Source of the DNA: Halanaerobiales bacterium
Lineage (GTDB): Bacteria > Bacillota_F > Halanaerobiia > DY22613
Assembly (NCBI GenBank): GCA_023128035.1
Contig: JAGMES010000189.1
Coordinates: 1 to 7,596, forward strand
Reading direction: 5' to 3'
DNA: 7,596 nt
Under the pieces are notes generated by a model. That model made no database searches and was not told the DNA's origin. It worked only from the letters and a program-made list of their open reading frames with translations. Every line of letters begins with the position of its first letter. Position 1 is the stretch's first letter. Below, piece after piece: positions 1 to 6,119 of this stretch. The position numbers and the translations under genes were made by a program.

Positions 1-8
1 AGAAGTGG

Positions 9-42
9 GGTCTTAACTCAAAAGACCAATTTATGTAGTCTT
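9..42 (+). promoter_or_regulatory. Possible alternative hairpins in the leader of the transporter gene
   Basis: GGTCTT (9-14) can pair with AAGACC (22-27). The same AAGAC (22-26) can instead pair with GTCTT (38-42), so the two stems are mutually exclusive. This layout resembles the end of a switchable 5' leader, but the window starts inside it, no U-tract follows either stem, and no known aptamer core is visible. The stems are short and could be chance. No promoter for the transporter is visible in the first 73 bases, so it presumably lies upstream of the window. Confidence 0.2.
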
Positions 43-73
43 ATTAAAAAAAATTTGAAAAAGGGGTTTGAGT

Positions 74-1423
74 ATGAAGAAGAGAGAGAATTTTGGATCA
101 AAGATGGGTGTTTTGGCAGCAGCAGCAGGTTCAGCAATTGGATTGGGTAACATCTGGAAGTTCCCATACATTGTTGGAGAGAATGGAGGAGCTGCATTTA
201 TTTTAGTTTACTTAGGTTGTATTTTATTGATTGGTCTTCCTGTAATGATAGCTGAGTTTGCATTAGGTAGAAAGACTCAGGCAAATGCAGTAGGAGCGTT
301 TAAAAAATTAGAACCTAATAAACCATGGTACTTAGCGGGATTTTTAGCTGTTTCAACAGCATTTATTATATTATCTTTTTATTCTATGATAGCTGGATGG
401 GTATTTTCTTATATAAGTAGGGCAGTGAGTGGTAAGTTAATCACAGTCGCTCCAGACCAATTAAAAACGTACTTTGGTACTATAATTTCAGGAACTACAG
501 AACCTTTATTTTGGAACTTTGTTGTATTGGCAGTGACAGCTTTTGTTGTAATATCAGGAATTAAAAATGGTGTAGAAAAGTATAGTAAGGTATTGATGCC
601 TATTTTATTAGCAATTTTAGTTGCATTAATGTTTAGATCTTTAACTTTAGATGGTGCATATAAAGGATTAGAGTTCTTATTTAAACCAGATTTTTCTCAA
701 TTAACAACAAAAGGTGTTTTAGAAGCATTAGGACATGCATTTTATTCTCTTAGTTTGGGTATGGGTATTATTCTAACTTATGGAAGTTATATAAATAAAA
801 AAGAGAATCTCGTATCATTGGCGGTTCAGGTTACAATTGCAGATACAGTTATTGCATTAATGGCAGGGATGGTTATATTCCCAGCAGTATTTGCATATGG
901 TTTTGAGCCAAATTCAGGAACTGATTTGATTTTTATTACTCTCCCAGCTGTTTTCCAAGCGATGCCTTTAGGTGGAATTTTTGAAGCATTGTTCTTTATT
1001 TTAATCGGAATTGCTGCAATCACTTCTACTATTTCACTGTTAGAGGTTATAGTATCTTTCTTTTCAGAACAATTTAAATTAGATAGAAAGAAAGCGACAA
1101 TTTTAATAGCGGTTGCACTTTTTCTTGTATCTATCCCAAATACCTTATCGTTTGGAGCATGGAGTGAGGTTAAAATATTTGGAAAGACATTCTTTGGTGC
1201 TTTTGACTTTTTAGCATCTAACGTATTCTTGCCTTTAGGAGGAGTATTTGTCTGTCTCTTTGTAGGTTGGGTTTGGGGTACAAAGAATGTTGTTAAAGAA
1301 GTTACAAGTGATGGTTTGTATGCTTTTAATAAAGAGAGAGTATATGAGTTTGTTATTAAATACCTTGCACCAGTTGCAATTGCTGTTATTTTATTATACT
1401 CTACTGGTGTGATAAAGTTTTAA
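74..1423 (+). CDS. Sodium:neurotransmitter symporter (NSS/SNF) family transporter
   Basis: A Na+-coupled amino-acid or amine uptake permease of the inner membrane, LeuT fold, 449 residues. The TM1 signature GSAIGLGNIWKFPY (about residues 19-32) holds the unwound segment and Asn26 of the Na1 site. GENGG, GRKTQ after TM2, TM6 SLSLGMG (about 225-231) and TM8 AITST (Thr317, Ser318, matching the LeuT Na2 ligands) are all present. Tyr103 in TM3 aligns with the substrate-contacting Tyr of LeuT. I count about 11 hydrophobic segments, and the length fits the 11-TM bacterial subgroup (MhsT/Tyt1-like). The ATG at 74 is chosen because AAGGGG (61-66) sits 7 nt upstream; an in-frame TTG at 68 nearly touches that site. 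The substrate cannot be told from sequence; bacterial relatives carry Trp, Tyr, Leu or other hydrophobic amino acids. No hairpin closes the gene before 1543, so its transcript may end at the 1543-1578 terminator. Confidence 0.95.
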   Translation: MKKRENFGSKMGVLAAAAGSAIGLGNIWKFPYIVGENGGAAFILVYLGCILLIGLPVMIAEFALGRKTQANAVGAFKKLEPNKPWYLAGFLAVSTAFIILSFYSMIAGWVFSYISRAVSGKLITVAPDQLKTYFGTIISGTTEPLFWNFVVLAVTAFVVISGIKNGVEKYSKVLMPILLAILVALMFRSLTLDGAYKGLEFLFKPDFSQLTTKGVLEALGHAFYSLSLGMGIILTYGSYINKKENLVSLAVQVTIADTVIALMAGMVIFPAVFAYGFEPNSGTDLIFITLPAVFQAMPLGGIFEALFFILIGIAAITSTISLLEVIVSFFSEQFKLDRKKATILIAVALFLVSIPNTLSFGAWSEVKIFGKTFFGAFDFLASNVFLPLGGVFVCLFVGWVWGTKNVVKEVTSDGLYAFNKERVYEFVIKYLAPVAIAVILLYSTGVIKF

Positions 1424-1440
1424 ATAAAAAAATATTATAA

Positions 1441-1470
1441 TTGACATTTTAAAAAAAAATAAATTATAAT
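1441..1470 (+). promoter_or_regulatory. Near-perfect sigma-70/SigA promoter for the PyrR-like leader
   Basis: TTGACA at 1441-1446 and TATAAT at 1465-1470 both match consensus exactly and are separated by 18 bp of A/T-rich sequence. The transcription start would be near 1477, about 25 nt before the PyrR-like hairpin. It begins only 17 bp after the transporter stop codon. Confidence 0.75.
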
Positions 1471-1500
1471 GAATATCAAAGAAAATAAATAACTTTAAAT

Positions 1501-1578
1501 TAGTCCAGAGAGACTAGCAAGGTTTTATAGAGGATGAGTTTAGCCACTTATTGTAATCTTGCAATAAGTGGCTTTTTT
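1501..1578 (+). promoter_or_regulatory. PyrR-type transcription attenuator leader
   Basis: TAGTC (1501-1505) and GACTA (1512-1516) form a stem around the hexaloop CAGAGA, giving AGTCCAGAGAGACT. This fits the known PyrR-binding loop ARUCCNGNGAGGYU except that one stem G is A; the change restores a Watson-Crick U-A pair where the consensus has a wobble. GCAAGGTT (1517-1524) directly after it can pair with AATCTTGC (1555-1562) as an antiterminator, and the terminator follows at 1543-1578. The order anti-antiterminator, antiterminator, terminator is that of Bacillota pyr attenuators, where UMP-bound PyrR favours termination. The oddity is the target: the next gene, about 200 nt on, is a peptidase, not a pyr gene. 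The call rests on motif recognition, not on a covariance-model search. Confidence 0.6.
1543..1578 (+). terminator. Intrinsic terminator of the PyrR-like leader
   Basis: GCCACTTATT (1543-1552) pairs perfectly over 10 bp with AATAAGTGGC (1563-1572) around a 10-nt loop and is followed by TTTTTT (1573-1578). The loop contains CTTGC, the 3' arm of the competing antiterminator. It probably also ends read-through from the transporter gene. Confidence 0.85.
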
Positions 1579-1580
1579 AT

Positions 1581-1609
1581 TTGGGATTTGTTACAGTGAA
1601 AACTATAAA
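1581..1609 (+). promoter_or_regulatory. Candidate promoter for the Xaa-Pro peptidase gene
   Basis: TTGGGA (1581-1586, 4 of 6 consensus bases) and TATAAA (1604-1609, 5 of 6) are spaced by 17 bp directly downstream of the leader terminator. If used, the peptidase would be transcribed independently of the PyrR-like leader with a 5' UTR of about 160 nt. Apart from this and the leader, I see nothing recognisable in 1610-1760. Confidence 0.35.
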
Positions 1610-1777
1610 ATACGATAATTCCGAATATAAAGTATATAAATTTCAATAAAGTTTAGGGAAAAATTAGAGGTAAATTTAATTGTGCTGTCCAATATATACT
1701 AATAGCGGGGGATAAAAAAGGATAATTTCTATTTTCAGTAAAGCGAAATCTTATAAACAGTTTAGGAGGTTATGTTA

Positions 1778-2851
1778 ATGAGTAGACTTAAAAAATTGTT
1801 GGAAAAGTTAAAGATTGAAAATTTGGAGACTTTACTAGTTTCTAATGAGAAAAATGTGAGTTATATTAGTGGATTTACAGGAGATTCTTCGATTTTATTG
1901 GTTTCAGAAAAAGGAAAGTATTTGATTACTGACTTTAGGTATATTGAACAAGCTGAAGTAGAGTGTCCAGAGTTTGAAATTATTAAGTATGATAGATCTC
2001 TAGGCTTTCGTGAACAGTTGGTTAACAAATTGGTTCAAAATATTGGTGTGCAGAGAATGTGTTTTGAACAGGATGAAGTGAATTTTACGGGTTATGAATA
2101 TATGGTTGAACATATCGATGTTGAACTTATTCCAACTAAAGAAATAGTTGAAGATTTAAGATATATTAAAGATGCTGAAGAGATTGAGTGCACTAAAAAA
2201 GCAGCACAAATTGCTGATCAAGCTTTTTCGAAAATTTTAGACTTTATTAAACCTGGTTTGACCGAAAAAGAGGTTGCCACAGAATTAGAATATTATATGA
2301 AAAAAGCTGGAGCTGATGGAATTGCTTTTGAAACAATCCTTTTATCTGGTGTTAAGACTTCGCTACCTCATGGAAAACCTTCAGATAAAAAAATTGAAGA
2401 GGGTGATTTCATAACATTAGATTTTGGAGCACTGTATAACGGTTATCGTTCTGATATGACTAGAACAATTGTTGTAGGAAAAATAAATCAGGAACAAGAA
2501 AAAATATATAATATCGTTAAAGAAGCTCAGGAAAAGGCACTAAATTCTATACGTGCAGGAGTTATGGGAAGTGCAACTGATAAAATTGCAAGAGATATTA
2601 TTGGAAATGAAGGATATAGAGATAATTTTGGTCATGGATTAGGCCATGGAGTTGGTTTAGTAATTCATGAAGAGCCGTTTATGGGTCCTACTTGTACTCG
2701 GGAGTTAAAAGAAAATTGTGTAGTTACAGTTGAACCAGGAATTTATATCCCGAATTGGGGAGGAGTAAGAATAGAAGATACTGTAGTTGTAACAAAAGAT
2801 GGTTGTGAAATTCTCACTAAGTCTTCAAAGGAATTGATTATATTAAAATAG
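1778..2851 (+). CDS. Xaa-Pro aminopeptidase/dipeptidase, M24B family
   Basis: A dinuclear-metal (typically Mn2+ or Co2+) cytosolic peptidase that cleaves X-Pro bonds and helps recycle proline-containing peptides; 357 residues, full length for the short PepP/PepQ-like bacterial form. Residues 1 to about 125 form the N-terminal creatinase/prolidase domain (NVSYISGFTGDSS, LITDFRY). The pita-bread catalytic domain follows, with all five metal ligands: Asp215 (LDFGA), Asp226 (SDMTRT), His290 (HGLGHGVG), Glu319 (VEPGIY) and Glu333 (RIEDT). His198 in LPHG matches the conserved substrate-binding His. The ATG at 1778 is chosen because AGGAGG (1764-1769) lies 8 nt upstream; the in-frame ATG at 1772 is only 2 nt from it. 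No signal peptide is seen. PepP and PepQ activity cannot be told apart here. Its own terminator separates it from the downstream peptide operon, so it is probably not the leader protease of that system. Confidence 0.93.
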   Translation: MSRLKKLLEKLKIENLETLLVSNEKNVSYISGFTGDSSILLVSEKGKYLITDFRYIEQAEVECPEFEIIKYDRSLGFREQLVNKLVQNIGVQRMCFEQDEVNFTGYEYMVEHIDVELIPTKEIVEDLRYIKDAEEIECTKKAAQIADQAFSKILDFIKPGLTEKEVATELEYYMKKAGADGIAFETILLSGVKTSLPHGKPSDKKIEEGDFITLDFGALYNGYRSDMTRTIVVGKINQEQEKIYNIVKEAQEKALNSIRAGVMGSATDKIARDIIGNEGYRDNFGHGLGHGVGLVIHEEPFMGPTCTRELKENCVVTVEPGIYIPNWGGVRIEDTVVVTKDGCEILTKSSKELIILK

Positions 2852-2884
2852 TGTTATGTTTTCCAAGCAGAGTAAAACATAACA
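2852..2884 (+). repeat. Perfect 11-bp inverted repeat abutting the peptidase stop codon
   Basis: TGTTATGTTTT (2852-2862) pairs perfectly with AAAACATAACA (2874-2884) around an 11-nt loop. It begins at the base after the TAG stop and has no U-tract after it, so on its own it is a poor terminator. It may protect the mRNA 3' end or work together with the strong terminator just downstream. Confidence 0.6.
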
Positions 2885-2906
2885 AATTACTGATGTAGTG
2901 TGAATT

Positions 2907-2945
2907 ACGAGGTAAAGCATTGTTTAAATGTTTTACCTCGTTTTT
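2907..2945 (+). terminator. Strong intrinsic terminator after the Xaa-Pro peptidase
   Basis: ACGAGGTAAAGCATT (2907-2921) pairs with AATGTTTTACCTCGT (2927-2941) over 15 positions, one of them a G-U wobble, around a 5-nt loop. TTTTTGTTTT follows. It insulates the peptide operon from the peptidase gene. Confidence 0.9.
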
Positions 2946-2976
2946 GTTTTAAAAGGAATTTTAATGAAAAATTTAG

Positions 2977-3005
2977 TTGAACTGTTATTAATAATGTGAT
3001 ATAAT
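2977..3005 (+). promoter_or_regulatory. Extended -10 promoter of the cysteine-rich peptide/radical SAM operon
   Basis: TTGAAC (2977-2982) and TATAAT (3000-3005, exact consensus) are spaced by 17 bp. TG at 2997-2998 gives the extended -10 form TGATATAAT. The transcription start would be near 3012, leaving a 5' UTR of about 88 nt. It lies just after the upstream terminator and before the precursor gene, so it is the natural start of the four-gene operon. Confidence 0.75.
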
Positions 3006-3035
3006 TAAATTAAGAAAGAAAAACATAATACACTT

Positions 3036-3059
3036 AAATTACTAAAAGCAAAGTAATTT
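3036..3059 (+). repeat. Hairpin in the 5' UTR of the peptide mRNA
   Basis: AAATTACT (3036-3043) pairs with AGTAATTT (3052-3059) around an 8-nt loop, within the 5' UTR and ending 25 nt before the Shine-Dalgarno sequence. It leaves the ribosome binding site free and could stabilise the mRNA. The stem is A/T-rich and weak, and no known riboswitch is recognised. Confidence 0.35.
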
Positions 3060-3084
3060 GAGAAATTGTTTCAAGAGTATAATG

Positions 3085-3095
3085 AAGGGAGGTGA
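3085..3095 (+). promoter_or_regulatory. Very strong Shine-Dalgarno sequence of the peptide gene
   Basis: AAGGGAGGTGA can pair over 11 positions with the 16S rRNA 3' end (one wobble) and ends 4 nt before the ATG at 3100. It is the longest such match in the window, which argues that the short reading frame is genuinely translated, and at a high rate. Confidence 0.8.
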
Positions 3096-3099
3096 CAAA

Positions 3100-3219
3100 A
3101 TGTTAAAACCTATTAATAAAGTTGAGACTAGTGTGAATATTGGTATTTGCAATCCAACTGACTATTGTGGTTATTGTCAAGGAATTTGTTGGGTAATACC
3201 AAGTTTTGATGAGCGTTAA
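3100..3219 (+). CDS. Cysteine-rich RiPP precursor peptide, 39 residues (candidate)
   Basis: A 39-residue peptide read ATG to TAA, short enough for automatic gene finders to skip. Residues 1-16 (start MLKPINKVETSVN) contain no Cys and look like a leader. The C-terminal half holds four Cys at 17, 23, 26 and 30 (CNPTDYCGYCQGICW, spacing CX5CX2CX3C), followed by a short tail ending FDER. It has no signal peptide or membrane segment, and no GG or GA motif at a leader-core border. Support for its being real: the strongest ribosome binding site in the window, its own promoter just upstream, and three radical SAM/SPASM enzymes immediately downstream. Known clostridial systems pair such short Cys-rich peptides with SPASM maturases that form thioethers (sactipeptides, ranthipeptides, the Clo7bot group). 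The likely role is therefore substrate of the three enzymes. Family membership and product are inferred; a metal-binding or regulatory peptide remains possible. Confidence 0.82.
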   Translation: MLKPINKVETSVNIGICNPTDYCGYCQGICWVIPSFDER

Positions 3220-3239
3220 TTGGTAACATAGTTTTTTAG

Positions 3240-3279
3240 AAACATTCAATTACTATGCATGCATAGTAATTGAATGTTT
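3240..3279. repeat. Perfect 40-bp palindrome between the precursor and maturase genes
   Basis: The 20-base arm at 3240-3259 (starts AAACATTCAA, ends CTATGCA) is exactly matched by its reverse complement at 3260-3279. There is no spacer; as RNA it would be a hairpin of about 18 bp with a tight loop at GCATGC. TTTTATTACATTT follows the 3' arm, a broken U-tract. It lies 20 nt after the precursor stop and 53 nt before the first maturase start. The likely role is a partial terminator or a 3' stabiliser of the short precursor mRNA, giving more peptide than enzyme. A protein-binding operator is an alternative. Confidence 0.8.
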
Positions 3280-3332
3280 TATTACATTTCGAATAAATTT
3301 GAACAGAAGTATTGGAGGAGGTTTTAAAAGCA

Positions 3333-4769
3333 ATGGCTTTTAATCATAAACTGAATGAGAAGTTACAGATTTTGTTATATCAAAATAAAGATAGGTTTTT
3401 TTTATTGGATTTAAAAGGTTTATTATTTGCTGAAATTGATTATTTATATTATCGAATTCTTATCGATTGGAATGGTGAGAATGATGAGGAAATAAATTTA
3501 GCACTGGCTAATCAATTTACAGATATCCAAATTAAAGAGGCGATTTCTGAAATCAGATGCTTGATTGCAGAAGAAAAATTATTAAAAGAGTTTCCAGAAA
3601 AACAACCTGATGAGGTTCCTGGGCTTTTGTGGTTTCATATGACAGATTTATGTAATATGCGATGTAGATATTGTTTTAATCATGATGGAAAAGAGAAGAT
3701 TCTTCAGCGAATGATGACTTTCGAAATTGCAAAAAAAGCTATTGATTATTATTTTGGAATATGTAAAGATTCATATACTTATTTTCATTTTATTGGTGGA
3801 GAGCCATTATTGAACTTCCCTGTTATAAAGGAGATTGTTATATATATTGAAGAAGAAGCTATGAAACGCGAAATTCGTGTTGGATATATAATTACTACAA
3901 ATGCAGTGGCAATGACAGAAGAGATAGCAAAATTTTTAGCAGCACATAAGTTTAGTGTAGTTGTAAGTATTGATGGAGACGAGGATTGTCAGAATCAAAA
4001 CCGTTTATTACCTGATGGAGGAAAAAGCTACGCAAAAGTTATTGAAGGATATGAGACTCTACGGAAGTATCTTCAATCTATAACAGCTAAAGTTACTTTA
4101 ACAAAGCAAACAGTAGGAAAACTTAAGAGTATAAAAGAACATCTACACCTTTTGGGATTTAAAAGTGTTTCTTATCAATTAGTGGTTAGTAGTTTATCGG
4201 ATTTGGTTGTAAATGAAGATGATTTAGAGCAACTTAAAAATACTTTACAATTTTTAGCAGAAGATTTTGAAAAAGATATTTGTAATTTTAAATATTTTGA
4301 TCGTTTTATGGGGTGGATGGAAAAGATCTATAAAAAACCTTATAGAAGCGGATGTGGCTTTATTAACCAGAGTAAAGTAGTTGTTGATCCAGATGGTTAT
4401 CTATATACCTGTGAAATGGCAGTTGGAGATAAGGACTTTATTGTTGGAGAAGTTGAGGAGGGTGTTAACTTAGATAAATACCAACCTTTGCTTCCACCTT
4501 CACTTAAAGAAAGACCTATTTGTAAGGATTGTTGGTTACGAAAATATTGTGACGGTGGTTGTTATTACTTTTCTTATTTACAAACTGGAGATTTTGATCA
4601 TCCTAATCCAATAGTTTGCAAAGAAATTAAGGAAAGTTTTTTAAAGAGTATATATATATATACGACTTTATATATAAAAAATCCTGAGATTATCGAGATG
4701 ATGTTTGGAAATAGAGTATTTTCAAAGGAGGATTTGTTGCATGCATTATCAGCAGAATCAAATGCTTGA
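3333..4769 (+). CDS. Radical SAM/SPASM peptide maturase 1
   Basis: A 478-residue cytosolic radical SAM enzyme, predicted to modify the 39-residue peptide encoded upstream. Residues 1-95 have a beta-hairpin plus helices pattern (RFFLLDLKGLLF, then IKEAISEIRCLIAEEKLL) like RRE leader-binding domains. The radical SAM core has CNMRCRYC (Cys107, 111, 114, CX3CX2C for the 4Fe-4S cluster), GGEP at 155-158 for SAM binding, TTNA near 188 and SIDGD near 212. The SPASM domain has seven Cys at 341, 360 (GX4C), 397, 400, 406, 410 (CX2CX5CX3C) and 429, ligands for two auxiliary clusters. The ATG at 3333 follows GGAGGAGG (3314-3321) by 11 nt; an in-frame TTG at 3312 precedes that site and cannot use it. Its last 29 bases overlap the next gene. 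It is closely similar in layout to maturase 3. The exact chemistry (Cys thioether at alpha, beta or gamma carbon, or other) is not readable. Confidence 0.9.
   Translation: MAFNHKLNEKLQILLYQNKDRFFLLDLKGLLFAEIDYLYYRILIDWNGENDEEINLALANQFTDIQIKEAISEIRCLIAEEKLLKEFPEKQPDEVPGLLWFHMTDLCNMRCRYCFNHDGKEKILQRMMTFEIAKKAIDYYFGICKDSYTYFHFIGGEPLLNFPVIKEIVIYIEEEAMKREIRVGYIITTNAVAMTEEIAKFLAAHKFSVVVSIDGDEDCQNQNRLLPDGGKSYAKVIEGYETLRKYLQSITAKVTLTKQTVGKLKSIKEHLHLLGFKSVSYQLVVSSLSDLVVNEDDLEQLKNTLQFLAEDFEKDICNFKYFDRFMGWMEKIYKKPYRSGCGFINQSKVVVDPDGYLYTCEMAVGDKDFIVGEVEEGVNLDKYQPLLPPSLKERPICKDCWLRKYCDGGCYYFSYLQTGDFDHPNPIVCKEIKESFLKSIYIYTTLYIKNPEIIEMMFGNRVFSKEDLLHALSAESNA
4724..4731 (+). promoter_or_regulatory. Ribosome binding site of maturase 2 inside maturase 1
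   Basis: AAAGGAGG lies 9 nt before the ATG at 4741, within the coding sequence of maturase 1. It decides the start of the second enzyme over the in-frame TTG at 4705. With this start, and the ATG at 3333 for maturase 1, the radical SAM Cys fall at 107, 111 and 114 in both proteins, which supports both start choices. Confidence 0.8.
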
Positions 4770-6117
4770 GTATAAAATATTAGATGTTTTAGATAAACGT
4801 TTTTTATGGTTGCCTGAGCTAATGATTTTTTTTGAGTCAAATTCTTTGCTAGAGGAAGTATTATCAAAATATAATAAGATGGATAAAAAAGATATCCTAA
4901 AACTCTATTCAGATAATGATACACAAAAACAGGTAAGTCAGTTACTGCAGGAGTTAGACAGTCTACAACCACAGATTGAGCAGTATAGAAGTGGGATTAA
5001 TATTTTAGAAAAAAAGCAACGACCTTTAAATAGTCTTGAAATCAATATAGCTCATGCATGTAATTTACGTTGCAAATATTGTCTTGCAGGTGATGGTAGT
5101 CACGGTAAAGATCAATTTATGGCGAATGAAGATGCTGAGCGAGCTATTGACTTTCTAATTATGAATAGTGGAGATAGTAAAAAATTATATATCGCTATTA
5201 TCGGTGGTGAACCATTGATGAATTTACCAGTTTTTATACATGTCTTAGAATACGCTACTACACAGGCAGAAAAATTTAAAAAGAGTGTAGAGTTTACAAC
5301 AACAGTGAATGGGACTTTACTTACTCCTGAGGTATTAGAACAGTTGGATAAATATAATGTTCGAATAATGCTTAGTTTAGATAGTCATTTAGAAAAGGTG
5401 AATGATAGACTTAGATTAATGGCGAATGGTCGTGGGTCTTTTAGTATGATTCAGGAGAACGGGTGGGACACTTTATTATCTAATCAAAATCATCGAGCAA
5501 TTAGAATGACTATTACGCCATATAATTTAAATTTTTTCGAAACTGTAAAAGTTTTTTATGAAGCTGGATTTTATCATGTTCATGTAGAGGAAGTAGTTTC
5601 AGATATGCTAGAGTTTAAATTTACTGAAGGGGATTTAGATTTATTACGAGCAGAGTATGAAAAAGTTGCTAAATATTTAGTAAAAAAAATTGTTGATGGA
5701 GAAAATATTAGTTTTCATCCATTGTTAAGTAATATGTCAGAAATTCATCAAAGACAGCCTAAAGTTAATCATTGTGGTGCGATGAAATTTTCTCTGGGTG
5801 TTTCAGCTAACCTTGGAATATATCCATGTGATACAATGATGTGGGATGATTATAAAATTGGAAATATGTTTGAAGGAGTTAATGTACAAGAGATACTAGA
5901 AAAAGTAGCAAATTCTCGAGATAAATATTGTAGTAGCTGTTGGGCTAGATACATATGTGGTAGTGGCTGTTTATTAAAACATATAAAAGCTTATGAAAAT
6001 AAATTAGATTGTGAACTTGAACTTTTTAAATATAAACTTCAGTTATATGTTTATTCAGAAATTATAGAAAAGCGTCCAAAGTTTTTTGAAAGATTTTCGA
6101 AAGATGGAGTGATGTAA
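4741..6117 (+). CDS. Radical SAM/SPASM peptide maturase 2 (divergent paralogue)
   Basis: A 458-residue relative of its two neighbours. Residues 1-92 form the same N-terminal layout (short strands, then helices: DKKDILKLYS, VSQLLQELDSL), probably RRE-like. The core has CNLRCKYC (Cys107, 111, 114), GGEP at 155-158 and TVNGT near 188-192. SPASM Cys are at 345, 363, 397, 400, 406, 410 and 424. Differences from enzymes 1 and 3: SLDSH replaces SIDGD after the sixth strand, the glycine of the SPASM GX4C motif is replaced (ANLGIYPC), and the last Cys follows after 13 rather than 18 residues. All cluster ligands remain, so it should be active. It starts 29 nt before the end of maturase 1 and ends 2 nt before maturase 3, so the three are translationally coupled. 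Divergence suggests a different residue, a different position, or a partner role, but this is inference. Confidence 0.88.
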   Translation: MHYQQNQMLEYKILDVLDKRFLWLPELMIFFESNSLLEEVLSKYNKMDKKDILKLYSDNDTQKQVSQLLQELDSLQPQIEQYRSGINILEKKQRPLNSLEINIAHACNLRCKYCLAGDGSHGKDQFMANEDAERAIDFLIMNSGDSKKLYIAIIGGEPLMNLPVFIHVLEYATTQAEKFKKSVEFTTTVNGTLLTPEVLEQLDKYNVRIMLSLDSHLEKVNDRLRLMANGRGSFSMIQENGWDTLLSNQNHRAIRMTITPYNLNFFETVKVFYEAGFYHVHVEEVVSDMLEFKFTEGDLDLLRAEYEKVAKYLVKKIVDGENISFHPLLSNMSEIHQRQPKVNHCGAMKFSLGVSANLGIYPCDTMMWDDYKIGNMFEGVNVQEILEKVANSRDKYCSSCWARYICGSGCLLKHIKAYENKLDCELELFKYKLQLYVYSEIIEKRPKFFERFSKDGVM

Positions 6118-6119
6118 AA

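Noticed and set aside
826..1023. Minus-strand ORF inside the transporter gene
   Set aside because: It is antisense to a clearly coding gene, has no recognisable domain or ribosome binding site, and is a frame shadow.
1434..1470. 9-bp inverted repeat ATTATAATT / AATTATAAT around the leader promoter, possible operator
   Set aside because: The arms are A/T only in very A/T-rich DNA, so the match is weak evidence; the bases are already explained by the -35 and -10 elements.
1501..1578. T-box, S-box (SAM), glycine or c-di-GMP riboswitch as explanation of the leader
   Set aside because: No T-box sequence, no S-box core and no glycine or c-di-GMP aptamer core is present, and the element is too short for a T-box. 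The PyrR loop fits better.
1534..1599. Small ORF (ATG to TGA, 21 codons) running through the PyrR-like terminator
   Set aside because: The ATG directly touches the only GAGG-like stretch, leaving no spacing, and the frame lies in the terminator stem. It is a by-product of the RNA structure.
2964..2999. 11-codon ORF with an AAAGGA sequence upstream
   Set aside because: It overlaps the -35 and -10 elements of the operon promoter and follows a terminator, so it would not be transcribed from its start.
3058..3083. Second possible promoter TTGAGA / TATAAT before the precursor
   Set aside because: The spacer is only 14 bp and the -10 would abut the Shine-Dalgarno sequence, leaving no room for a start site upstream of it.
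3100..3219. The Cys-rich ORF as a ferredoxin-like or rubredoxin-like fragment
   Set aside because: The spacing CX5CX2CX3C matches neither CX2CX2CX3CP nor paired CX2C knuckles, and the complete ATG-to-stop frame with a strong ribosome binding site is not a gene remnant.
4598..4972. Minus-strand ORF of 124 codons across the maturase 1/2 junction
   Set aside because: It is antisense to two well-supported overlapping genes; its hydrophobic content comes from A/T-rich complement codons.
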